In this document: positions 1 to 7,411 of the stretch, piece after piece
Numbering within the stretch: position 1 is the stretch's first letter
How the letters are laid out: each line of letters begins with the position of its first letter
Assembly: GCF_003711805.1 (NCBI RefSeq)
Contig: NZ_QXCP01000002.1
Span: forward strand, 1-64,000
DNA: 64,000 nucleotides
Reading direction: 5' to 3'
Source: Brachybacterium sp. EE-P12
Lineage (GTDB): Bacteria; Actinomycetota; Actinomycetes; Actinomycetales; Dermabacteraceae
Program-made: the position numbers and the translations under genes
The notes under the pieces: generated by a model
Told to the model about the DNA's origin: nothing
Seen by the model: the letters and a program-made list of their open reading frames with translations, nothing else
The model's database searches: none

Positions 1-60
1 CACCTAGTCAAAACAGCCTGACCAAACCAACCGACTGACTCCAACCAGCTTGACAGTCAA

Positions 61-99
61 CGTTCTGAACCACTTCGGGCACGAAAGTGGTTCAGAACG
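61..99. terminator. Perfect hairpin, GTTCTGAACCACTT family
   Basis: Two 15-nt arms (61-75 and 85-99) are exact reverse complements around a 9-nt loop. The arm begins CGTTCTGAACCACTT. The same core word reappears in a second hairpin at 24249-24297, so this is a repeated intergenic element. It could be a factor-independent terminator lacking a U-tract or a small palindromic repeat. The gene it would serve lies outside the window. Confidence 0.6.
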
Positions 100-214
100 G
101 CGCATTCTTCGCTGCGGGCGGGTGCGCGCGAGGCCCTCGCCGCGGGCGGGTGCGAGTGCGATGCGGGGCGGAGGAGTGCGGGGCGGGCCATGACGAGGCC
201 AGCGGGATGATTAA

Positions 215-237
215 TGTGCGGACTTGTGTTCCGCACA
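215..237. promoter_or_regulatory. Dyad TGTGCGGA-N7-TCCGCACA
   Basis: Perfect 8-bp arms separated by 7 nt, about 215 nt upstream of the MFS transporter start. The geometry suits a dimeric DNA-binding regulator. No regulator can be assigned from sequence alone. Confidence 0.35.
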
Positions 238-350
238 GATCGACATCGCTCAGAGACTCCGCGCGTCGCCCGACGGCGGGGCGCGATGCGGCCGCACCGG
301 AGAACGCCCAGGCCACAAGGCAATCCGGGAGAATCGCCGCCCACCTCTAC

Positions 351-369
351 CACGTGCTAGTAGCACGTG
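351..369. promoter_or_regulatory. 19-bp palindromic operator
   Basis: CACGTGCTA and TAGCACGTG are perfect 9-bp arms around a single central base. The site lies 82 nt upstream of the MFS start codon and directly before a TAGTTT box (371-376) that could be a -10 element, so a bound protein would block transcription. The LacI-family gene at 2010 is the nearest candidate regulator. That pairing is inference. Confidence 0.5.
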
Positions 370-451
370 ATAGTTTGTACGGACATCGCGACCCAGAGAT
401 ATGCACAGCGTGGTCAGGGTCGTCGATGCCATCACGGACGAAGGAGTCACG

Positions 452-1915
452 ATGTCGCACGGACCGCTCACGCCGGCACCTGCCGGCCCTGCTCACCTCC
501 CGCCCCTCACCCCGGGGCCCTACCGCAGCCGGCTCGGGAAGGTGGCGCTCGTCGCCACCCTCGGCGGGCTGCTGTTCGGCTACGACACGAGCGTCATCAA
601 CGGCGCCGGCGGCTTCATGTCGGAGGACCTCGGCCTGGACGCCCTGGGGCTCGGCATCGCCGTCAGCTCGCTGCTGTTCGCCGCGGCCGTCGGCGCCCTC
701 ACCGGCGGCCGCGTCTCCGACGCCATCGGCCGCAAGCGCACCATCCTCGTGATGGCGCTGATGTTCCTGGTCGGCGTCGTGATCGTGGTCAGCGCGCCGG
801 GCCTCGGCGCGGTGGTCGCGGGCCGCATCGTGCTCGGGCTCGCCGTCGGCACCGCCTCCGTCGCGGTGCCCGTCTACCTCGCCGAGCTCGCCCCTTACGA
901 GATCCGCGGTTCCCTCGCGGGGCGCAACGAGATGATGATCGTGACGGGTCAGCTGGCCGCCATCGTCGTCAACGCGATCATCGGCAACCTGTGGGGCGAG
1001 CAGTTCGTCGGCATCTGGCGCGTGATGTTCGTGTTCGCCGGCATCCCGGCGGTGCTGCTGCTCCTGGGCATGGCGCGTCTGCCGGAGTCGCCGCGCTGGC
1101 TGGTCGCCAAGGGCCGTGCGGACGAGGCGCTCACGATCCTGGAGACCCTGCGCCCCGAGGGTCGGGCCGTCCCCGAGCTCGCCGACATCTCCTGCAGCCA
1201 GGAGGCCGAGGCCCGCCGCAGCACCATGAGCCTGGCCGAGATCCTCTCGAACCGGAACCTCGTGAAGATCGTGCTGATCGGCTGCGGCCTCGCGTTCTTC
1301 CAGCAGACCACCGGCATCAACTCGATCCTCTACTACGGCGAGAAGGTGCTGCACGAGTCCGGCTTCACCCACGGCGGCGCCCTGATCGCCAACATCGCCC
1401 CGGCCGCGATCTCCGTGCTCGCAGCGATCATCGCCCTGCAGATGATGGACCGCGTCAGCCGGCGCAAGACCTTCCTGTGGGGCTACGGCCTGGTGGCCGT
1501 CTTCCACCTGCTCATCGGCCTCGCCGCGGTGACGATCCCCGAGAACCCCGACAGCCTGCTGAAGCCCTTCGTGCTGCTGGCCCTGATCACCCTCTTCGTC
1601 GGCGCGATGCAGCTGTGCCTGAACGTCGCCACCTGGGTGACCCTCTCGGAGATCTTCCCGCAGCGGATGCGGGCGTTCGGCATGGGCGTCTCCGTGTTCG
1701 TGCTGTGGATGACGAACTCGTTCCTGGGCCTGTTCTTCCCGAAGATCATCGAGGTCCTGGGGCTGTCCGGCTCCTTCTTCGCCTTCGCGGTCCTGAACGT
1801 CATCGCCTTCGGCTTCGTGATGAAGTGGGTGCCCGAGACGCGCGGACGCACCCTCGAGCAGCTCGAGGAGGACGTCACGACCGGCGAGATCTACCTGCCG
1901 CAGAGCACGTCCTGA
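452..1915 (+). CDS. MFS sugar porter (major facilitator superfamily, sugar/H+ symporter type)
   Basis: This 487-aa integral membrane protein probably imports a sugar or polyol by proton symport. Sugar porter signatures are present: GR-x-SD-x2-GRK in loop 2-3 (about residues 86-95), PESPRWL after helix 6, and PETRGRTLEQ at the C-terminus. About twelve hydrophobic segments follow a short Pro-rich N-terminus, as expected for the 450-500-aa family. The start at 452 is chosen because AAGGAG lies six bases upstream; an in-frame ATG at 401 has no such site. A strong hairpin follows the stop. The LacI regulator and the apionolactonase-like gene nearby suggest a dedicated sugar-acid or pentose locus; substrate unknown. 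Confidence 0.9.
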   Translation: MSHGPLTPAPAGPAHLPPLTPGPYRSRLGKVALVATLGGLLFGYDTSVINGAGGFMSEDLGLDALGLGIAVSSLLFAAAVGALTGGRVSDAIGRKRTILVMALMFLVGVVIVVSAPGLGAVVAGRIVLGLAVGTASVAVPVYLAELAPYEIRGSLAGRNEMMIVTGQLAAIVVNAIIGNLWGEQFVGIWRVMFVFAGIPAVLLLLGMARLPESPRWLVAKGRADEALTILETLRPEGRAVPELADISCSQEAEARRSTMSLAEILSNRNLVKIVLIGCGLAFFQQTTGINSILYYGEKVLHESGFTHGGALIANIAPAAISVLAAIIALQMMDRVSRRKTFLWGYGLVAVFHLLIGLAAVTIPENPDSLLKPFVLLALITLFVGAMQLCLNVATWVTLSEIFPQRMRAFGMGVSVFVLWMTNSFLGLFFPKIIEVLGLSGSFFAFAVLNVIAFGFVMKWVPETRGRTLEQLEEDVTTGEIYLPQSTS

Positions 1916-1938
1916 CAGGCGGGCAGCGGTCCACGAGC

Positions 1939-1977
1939 AGCGGCCGACGGTCCCGGTGCACGGGGCCGTCGGCCGCT
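1939..1977 (+). terminator. Terminator after the MFS transporter
   Basis: Arms 1939-1954 and 1962-1977 pair over 16 bp with one G-T wobble around a 7-nt loop, starting 24 nt past the stop codon. No long T-run follows, as is common in GC-rich actinobacteria. Confidence 0.7.
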
Positions 1978-2009
1978 CTCTCGCGCCGGCCCCGTGGGAC
2001 AATGCCCGG

Positions 2010-3092
2010 GTGACGAGCACCAGCACCCCGGACGGACGTGACAGCCCTGAGGGTGCGTCGGCTCCGGTCCGTCCTGCGCGGCGCCCGACGATGCAGGATG
2101 TCGCCGACCGGGTGGGCATGTCCCGTCCGCTGGTCTCGATCGTGCTGCGCGGGGCGCCCGGCGCCTCGGAGGAGTCCCGCCGACGGGTCCTCGCCGCGGC
2201 CCGCGAGATCGGCTACCACCCCGACGACTCCGCCCGCATGCTGCGCCGACGCCGCAGCCGGATGATCGGGCTGATGTTCACGATGCGCCAGCCCTTCGAG
2301 ATCGACCTGGTCGACGCCCTCTACGCCGCAGCAGCGGAGCGCGGCTACCGGCTCGCGCTGAGCCACATCGGCCCCGGCCGCACCCAGCGCACCGCGATGG
2401 ACGAGCTGCTCGGGCAGCGGATCGAGGCGCTCATCGCCACCGCCGCCGACGGCGGGGCCGGCACCATCTCGGACCTCCCCGGCACCGTGCCGGTCGTGCT
2501 CCTGGCCGGTCCCGGCGCGGCCGAGGGCGAGGACGCCGCGGTGCTGGACGAGGTGCGGGTCGAGAACGCGGCCGGGGTCAGCACGGCCGTGCGGCACCTG
2601 GTCGAGCTCGGCCACGAGGACATCGTCTTCGTCGGCCCCACGGGCGGACCGAACCCCACCGAGCGCCGCGCAGGCTACGAGACCGCGATGACGGCCGCAG
2701 GGCTCGGTGACCGGATCCGTTCCCTCGAGAGCCCCCTCGACGAGATCGGCGGGCATGCGGCCGCGAGCGCGCTGCTGGCCGAGCCGCAGCGCCCCACCGC
2801 GGTGCTGTGCGCGAACGACCGCTGCGCCTTCGGGCTCGCCGAGACCCTGCTGCGCGCCGGTCTCGACATCCCCGGGGACGTCTCCGTGGTCGGCTTCGAC
2901 GACAGCGCGGTCGCGCGCCTGCCCTTCCTCGACCTCACCACGCTGCGCCCCGACCCCCTGCAGATGGCCCGGCTCGCGATCGAGGCGGCGGACCGGCGCA
3001 TCGCAGAGCCCCGCCGTCCCGCGGAGCATCCGCGAGTTCCCGTCGAGCTCGTGGTGCGCTCGAGCACCGGGCCGGCGGCGGCGCGGGGCTGA
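2010..3092 (+). CDS. LacI-family transcriptional regulator
   Basis: A 360-aa repressor with an N-terminal LacI helix-turn-helix (TMQDVADRVGMSRPLVSIVL, about residues 27-46) and a periplasmic-binding-protein-like effector domain ending VVGFDDSAVARL...LTTLRPDPLQMARLA. The GTG at 2010 is preferred: a GACAAT -10-like box sits at 1998-2003 and there is no ribosome binding site, which suggests a leaderless transcript. An upstream in-frame ATG (1956) would add an unconserved tail. It lies between the MFS gene and, convergently, the lactonase gene, with only 18 bp to the latter. Likely targets are the palindromes at 351-369 and 5606-5625; this is inference. Confidence 0.9.
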   Translation: MTSTSTPDGRDSPEGASAPVRPARRPTMQDVADRVGMSRPLVSIVLRGAPGASEESRRRVLAAAREIGYHPDDSARMLRRRRSRMIGLMFTMRQPFEIDLVDALYAAAAERGYRLALSHIGPGRTQRTAMDELLGQRIEALIATAADGGAGTISDLPGTVPVVLLAGPGAAEGEDAAVLDEVRVENAAGVSTAVRHLVELGHEDIVFVGPTGGPNPTERRAGYETAMTAAGLGDRIRSLESPLDEIGGHAAASALLAEPQRPTAVLCANDRCAFGLAETLLRAGLDIPGDVSVVGFDDSAVARLPFLDLTTLRPDPLQMARLAIEAADRRIAEPRRPAEHPRVPVELVVRSSTGPAAARG

Positions 3093-3110
3093 GCGGGCCG
3101 ACGCGATCGG

Positions 3111-4805
3111 TCACGGGACGGGGACGGCGCTCCAGGAGACGGGTTCGAGGTCGAGCGGGGTCGAGCGCCCGGGCAGCTGCACTCGGCGCGGACGGGCCGA
3201 GAGGTTCGCGAGCAGGACGGCGTCGCCGTCCCCGATCGCCCACAGCAGGCCGTCCTCGGAGCACCCTGTGACCAGGGCGTCCTCATGCTCGCGGGTCGGA
3301 GTGCCGGAGGCGGCGCCGCCCAGCCCCGCGAGCGGCTCGGGCGCCTGCTCGTAGGTCAGCGAGGCGATCCCCGGGACCGCGAGCGCCGCCGCGCTCGCGA
3401 CCGTCCACGCCTCGTGCAGCGCGGTGCCGGCACGGGGATCGGCAGGCGGGGCCGGTGCGGGCACCGGCTGCGGGCGGGTCGCGACGTTCGCGAAGCGCGG
3501 GCGCAGGGTGATCGGGCCGACGTGCACCGGCAGCCCCGGAACACGCGCTGTGAGCTGTTCGGCGAGCAGGCGCTGCATGGCGACCGCCTCGATCAGCTGC
3601 TCAGTCTCCAGGGTGTGGAACAGCGGTGTGGTCGCGAAGGCGAGCGCCTCCGGCTCGGCGGCGAGCACCGTCTCCCACTCGCGGTTCAGTTCCGTGAAGT
3701 GCGAGCGGGCGCCGGCGACGACGGGGATCTCTTCGGGCGCGATCTCCCGCAGCGCCGCGGCGAGCTCGGGGGTGGTGACGTGCCGGGCCGCATCGGCGAT
3801 GCCGAGGAAGCGGATCGAGGTGCCGTCGCGCACCGCCGCGGCCAGACGGCGTCTGAGCTGGGCGAGCACGGCCGGATCGGCAGGGGAGGGGGAGACGACC
3901 CAGAGCGCGAGCTCATCGCGAGCGGTGAGCGCAGCGTCGAGGCGCTGCGGCCAGTCAGGATCGGCGAGCTCGAGGTCCAGGTGGCCGGTGCCGATCGCGG
4001 GCATCGCGCCGCCGCGTCGCCAGGTCAGCTCCTCGGCCTCGGGATCGGTGCGTGCTTCCGCCTCGACGGTCGCGCCTGTCGGCATCGCAGCGTCCGCGGT
4101 CAGCACGAGCGACTGCCGCACGTGCTCCCCGGCGGCCACCGTGTACGGGAACGGCAGGTCGAGCGGCCGGGAGTATGTCTTGTAGGAGGCGTCGGTCCAG
4201 TTGCGCTGGTCCTCCATCTCGAACACCTCGCCGGCGAGGTCGAGCCGCAGCGGCACGCCGTCCGTCTCCCAGGCGAGGCTCGCGATGTCCTTCGCGGGCT
4301 GGTGCGGGCTGACCTGCTCGGGGAAGGACAGCTCCTCGACGGCGCCCTCGGAGTGCGTGACCTGCAGCGTCGTGCCCGCGAGCTGGGGCGGGTGGAGCGC
4401 CACGAGTCCGATGCGATTGGTGGGCGAATCGGTGAGCGCCTCGAGATCGAGGTCGACCACGAGGCGGTCCCCGTCGGCCGTGGCGTGCACGGCGCCCGCG
4501 AGGTCGAGGCCGAGGCCGTCGATCCGCAGACGCAGGGTGAGCGCCCCGTCGCCGGTCTCGACGACGGTCCTGCGAGGCCAGGCCGTCGCCCAGTCCTCAT
4601 CGCGCGCCACCGCCCGGATCGCGCGCAGCACCAGGCGGCCATCGCAGCGGACGTCCGCGAGCTCGTCCCCGCGCACCTCGAGCGACCAGCGACCGGAGGA
4701 CCAGCGGCCCTCGGCGGCAGAGCCGTCGCCGGCCGACGGGGCGGCGTGAACAGGGGTGTCGGGCGACACGGGGCCGCCTGCCGGGGTGTCGGCGGCGGGG
4801 TTCAC
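3111..4805 (-). CDS. Probable D-apionolactonase-like protein
   Basis: A 564-aa cytoplasmic protein. From memory of the ApnL family I recognise the segment DQRNWTDASYKTY followed by a PLDLPFPY stretch (about residues 200-220), and upstream NRIGLVALHP and SPHQPAKDI, all typical of D-apionolactonases that open D-apionolactone to D-apionate. Length also fits (about 560-610 aa). The middle resembles a glycosidase-like barrel, and the N-terminal 50 residues are low-complexity and variable. The GTG start overlaps the stop of the upstream SDR gene (GTGA), so the two are translationally coupled. The assignment is from motif memory without alignment; a generic uncharacterised sugar hydrolase is the alternative. 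Confidence 0.62.
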   Translation of the reverse strand: MNPAADTPAGGPVSPDTPVHAAPSAGDGSAAEGRWSSGRWSLEVRGDELADVRCDGRLVLRAIRAVARDEDWATAWPRRTVVETGDGALTLRLRIDGLGLDLAGAVHATADGDRLVVDLDLEALTDSPTNRIGLVALHPPQLAGTTLQVTHSEGAVEELSFPEQVSPHQPAKDIASLAWETDGVPLRLDLAGEVFEMEDQRNWTDASYKTYSRPLDLPFPYTVAAGEHVRQSLVLTADAAMPTGATVEAEARTDPEAEELTWRRGGAMPAIGTGHLDLELADPDWPQRLDAALTARDELALWVVSPSPADPAVLAQLRRRLAAAVRDGTSIRFLGIADAARHVTTPELAAALREIAPEEIPVVAGARSHFTELNREWETVLAAEPEALAFATTPLFHTLETEQLIEAVAMQRLLAEQLTARVPGLPVHVGPITLRPRFANVATRPQPVPAPAPPADPRAGTALHEAWTVASAAALAVPGIASLTYEQAPEPLAGLGGAASGTPTREHEDALVTGCSEDGLLWAIGDGDAVLLANLSARPRRVQLPGRSTPLDLEPVSWSAVPVP

Positions 4806-5569
4806 AGCGAGGTCATGCCGCCGTCGACGCGGAACAGCGCGCCGGTGGCGAAGGCGGCATCGTCGCTCGCGAGGAACACCATGATCCCCTCGACGTCTGC
4901 CGGGGAGCCCGGGCGGCCCATCGGGATCCGTCCGACGATCGCGGCGCGCTCGGCCGGATCGTCCGAGATGGTCGTGACCAGCGGGGTCTCGGTGTAGCCG
5001 GGGACGACGGCGTTCACGCGGATCCCGTCGGCCGCATAGGCGGCGGCGACGGTGCGGGTGAGCCCGTGGATCCCGGCCTTCGTGGTCGCATACGAGGTGA
5101 AGTCGTTGCCCTCGCCGGTCAGGCCCGTGGGGGAGCCGGTGAGGATGATCGAGCCGCCGCCGGTGGTGAGCATCGAGCGGACGGCGTGCTTCACAGTGAG
5201 CATCGTGCCGGTGAGGTTCACGTCCACCGTGCGCTGCCAGACGGCGAGGTCGAGGTCCGCGATCTTCGCGTCCTGCCCGAACAGCTGGACGCCGGCGTTG
5301 GCGACCACCACGTCCGGGCTCCAGTCGGCCTCCGCGAGCTCCGCGAAACCGGCCTCGACGGCCGGCTCGGAGGAGATGTCGACGGTCAGGGGGCGGGCCT
5401 CGGCGCCGAGCTCGGCGACGATCCCGTCGGCCGCGCGGGCGGCGGCCTCGGCGTCGCGGTCGGCGATCACCACACGGGCGCCCTCACGGGCGAAGCGAGT
5501 GGCCACGGCCAGGCCGATGCCGGAGGCGGCGCCGGTGACGAGGGCGGTGCGGGAGATGAGACGAGACAT
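4802..5569 (-). CDS. SDR-family oxidoreductase
   Basis: A 255-aa classical short-chain dehydrogenase. The Rossmann motif TGAASGIG lies at about residues 12-19, NAG at about 88-90, the catalytic Ser in the ILTGSPTG strand, and YATTK (Tyr-x3-Lys) at about 153-157; it ends in a DGGMTSL tail. An acidic residue after the second beta strand (IADRD) suggests NAD(H) preference. It is the first gene of a two-gene operon with the apionolactonase-like gene, so oxidation of a sugar or sugar lactone is plausible, but the substrate cannot be read from sequence. A LacI-type dyad lies upstream at 5606-5625. Confidence 0.88.
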   Translation of the reverse strand: MSRLISRTALVTGAASGIGLAVATRFAREGARVVIADRDAEAAARAADGIVAELGAEARPLTVDISSEPAVEAGFAELAEADWSPDVVVANAGVQLFGQDAKIADLDLAVWQRTVDVNLTGTMLTVKHAVRSMLTTGGGSIILTGSPTGLTGEGNDFTSYATTKAGIHGLTRTVAAAYAADGIRVNAVVPGYTETPLVTTISDDPAERAAIVGRIPMGRPGSPADVEGIMVFLASDDAAFATGALFRVDGGMTSL

Positions 5570-5605
5570 CGTTGGATCATCCGTTCATGAGGAGTTGCCC
5601 GCAGT

Positions 5606-5625
5606 CTGCCGAACCGGTTGACCAG
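5606..5625. promoter_or_regulatory. LacI-type operator (AACCGGTT core)
   Basis: CTG-N3-AACCGGTT-N3-CAG is centred 46 nt upstream of the SDR start codon. The perfect AACCGGTT core with matching outer CTG/CAG is the usual look of LacI-family operators. It probably controls the SDR-lactonase operon, most simply through the LacI gene at 2010. Confidence 0.45.
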
Positions 5626-5738
5626 ATGGCAAGTGGTGGGCGGGCGCTGGGGGTCGAGGGTGTCTCCCGCTCCGCAGCGGCCGTACGCTTCCCTCGAGTC
5701 CCCGCACCGACGCGGGACCGCCGTCGAGAGGAATCGTC

Positions 5739-6209
5739 ATGACCGAGAACGCCGCACAGGACAGCACCGCGGGCGGGACCGACGGCGGCGACTCCGCCCA
5801 GCCCCAGGACTGGTCCACGGGCCGCCCCGTCCACTTCGAGATCCAGGCCGCCGACCCGCAGCGCGCCGTCGAGTTCTACACGGGCGTGTTCGGCTGGGGG
5901 ACCGAGGACTGGTCCGAGTACGTCGGCGCGACCTACATCGGGCTCTCCACCGGCACCGGCCCCGGCATCGACGGCGCGATCCTCGGCCGCCCGGGCGGGG
6001 AGAACGCCGAGGTCGGAGGGCCCGTGATGGGTGCCGTGATCACGATGGGCGTGGCCGACTTCGACGCGGTCGCCGAGAGGATCCTCGCCGCAGGCGGCAC
6101 GGTCGCGCTGCCGAAGTACGCGCTGCCGGGGATGGCCTGGCAGGGCTACTTCCACGACACCGAGAACAACGTCTTCGGCCTCCACCAGCCCGATCCCGAG
6201 GCGAAGTGA
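5739..6209 (+). CDS. VOC-family (glyoxalase/bleomycin-resistance fold) protein
   Basis: A 156-aa protein with a single vicinal-oxygen-chelate module after a 25-residue polar leader. PVHFEIQAADPQRAVEFYTGVFGW marks the first beta-alpha-beta unit, and VAERILAAGGTVALPKYALPGMAWQGYFHDTENNVFGL is the second with its conserved metal-site Asp/Glu region. AGAGGAAT precedes the ATG. Members include lyases, dioxygenases and resistance proteins, so no reaction is assigned. It is monocistronic and convergent with the next gene. Confidence 0.85.
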   Translation: MTENAAQDSTAGGTDGGDSAQPQDWSTGRPVHFEIQAADPQRAVEFYTGVFGWGTEDWSEYVGATYIGLSTGTGPGIDGAILGRPGGENAEVGGPVMGAVITMGVADFDAVAERILAAGGTVALPKYALPGMAWQGYFHDTENNVFGLHQPDPEAK

Positions 6210-6241
6210 GCGCCGCGGCCCGGTGTCCGCGAGGGGTGCCG

Positions 6242-6288
6242 GGGCGCTGAGGGTGGCCGCTGCCGAGCACCCGGAGCGCTCAGCGCCC
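6242..6288. terminator. Convergent-gene hairpin
   Basis: Ten-base arms GGGCGCTGAG (6242-6251) and CTCAGCGCCC (6279-6288) are exact complements, with an inner GGGTG/CACCC pairing. They lie between the convergent VOC gene and the 6280-7308 gene, and the right arm overlaps the latter's stop codon. Probably a bidirectional terminator. Confidence 0.5.
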
Positions 6289-7308
6289 GAACAGGTCGCC
6301 CAGGCCGAGATCGGAGATCTGATCGCCGAAGCCGGTGAGCTGCTCGCCGAGGTCGGAGACGCCGCCGCCGAGCCCGTCGGCCGCGCCGTCGAGGCCCTCG
6401 ACGCCGGCGAACTCGCCCATGCCCTCGAGCCCTTCCACGCCCTCGAAATCCTCGGTGAAGCCTGCGAGCTGCTCGGAGAGATCGGGGGCGAGGGCGTCGA
6501 CGTCGATCCCGTCGCCGATCGCCGCCTCGAGCAGAGAGCCGCCGAGGGAGCTCAGCACCGCGCCGCTCGCGACCGCCGCGAGCAGGCCCGCCGCGCCGGC
6601 ACCGGCCGCCCCGAGTCCGACGGCCCCGGTGCCGAGAGCGGCCTTCCCGATCCCACCGGAGCGGCCGCTCCCGGCGCTGCCGCCGACGCGGCCCAGCAGA
6701 CGCGTGAGCCGCCGCGGATCCAGCACGCCGAGTCGGGTCGCGGAGCGGGCCAGGTCCTGCGGGTCCTCGGAGCGCGGCCGCTCGCCCTCGGGCAGCTCGC
6801 TGCGCATCGTCGTGCCCAGCTGCTCCCGCTGCGCCGGTGTGAGGCGCTCGAACGCCTCGCGGTGCACGCTCTCGAGCTGGTCCGGCTCCGCGGTGCGCAC
6901 CAGGTAGTCGTAGCGGGCGATCGCCCGACGGTCCTCCGCGGTGAGCTCCGCCGCTCCGGCCGCGCTGGCGGCTCCGGCTGCGCCGGCGGGCCCGGTGGCA
7001 CCCGTGTGCCCGCCGCCGGCGCCGCGGGCGGGCCGGTCACCGGCGAGCGACGGCATGGACGTCGTCGGGATGCCCACGCCCGCCCCGCGCGAGGAGTCCG
7101 CAGCCCGGGGGCTCCGGCGCGGGCCGTCGTCCCGGTGGGACGAGGGGCCGTGCGCCGTGCGCTGCGAGTCGCCGTCCCCGGTGAGGGCGTCGGCGGCACC
7201 GTGCACGAGGGAGCGCCAGTCCGAGCCCCCTCCCGTGCGGGAGCGGCCCGAGCTCTGCTGGCCCAGGACCTTCTGGGCGGTGCCGATCAGGCGGCGGAAC
7301 GTGCTCAT
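6280..7308 (-). CDS. Conserved actinobacterial hypothetical protein
   Basis: A 342-aa protein of unknown function. The N-terminus (MSTFRRLIGTAQKVLGQ) is amphipathic. Residues about 40-110 are Gly/Ala/Ser-rich and look disordered. The centre (about 115-205) holds a charged helical block, LTAEDRRAIARYDYLVRTAEP...LTPAQREQL. A Gly/Ala-rich hydrophobic stretch and a long helical tail rich in Leu, Gly and acidic residues follow. Similar actinobacterial proteins often carry a misleading cation-transporting ATPase label; no ATPase motif is present here. The start at 7308 is chosen for the GGAAGG site nine bases upstream. Confidence 0.75.
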   Translation of the reverse strand: MSTFRRLIGTAQKVLGQQSSGRSRTGGGSDWRSLVHGAADALTGDGDSQRTAHGPSSHRDDGPRRSPRAADSSRGAGVGIPTTSMPSLAGDRPARGAGGGHTGATGPAGAAGAASAAGAAELTAEDRRAIARYDYLVRTAEPDQLESVHREAFERLTPAQREQLGTTMRSELPEGERPRSEDPQDLARSATRLGVLDPRRLTRLLGRVGGSAGSGRSGGIGKAALGTGAVGLGAAGAGAAGLLAAVASGAVLSSLGGSLLEAAIGDGIDVDALAPDLSEQLAGFTEDFEGVEGLEGMGEFAGVEGLDGAADGLGGGVSDLGEQLTGFGDQISDLGLGDLFGR

Positions 7309-7411
7309 GAGGGTCCTTCCGGTAGGGCGCGCCCGGGGCTCCGGGCAGGGGACGAGGGTGACGGCACCGCCTCCGTGCCCGCGGGGATGTCCCTGGACCG
7401 CGCCTGGGAAC

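Larger units (their letters stand above)
1..451. other. Intergenic region upstream of the MFS transporter
   Basis: No convincing gene is seen in these 451 bases. They hold a perfect 15-bp-stem hairpin (61-99), a dyad with 8-bp arms (215-237) and a perfect 19-bp palindrome (351-369) in front of the transporter gene. The first 60 bases are noticeably less GC-rich than the rest. Open frames here run antisense or out of frame and lack ribosome binding sites. Confidence 0.6.

Noticed and set aside
347-2119. Long minus-strand open frame over the MFS gene
   Set aside because: It is antisense to a clear sugar porter and is of Arg/Gly/Asp-rich composition typical of GC-rich shadow frames.
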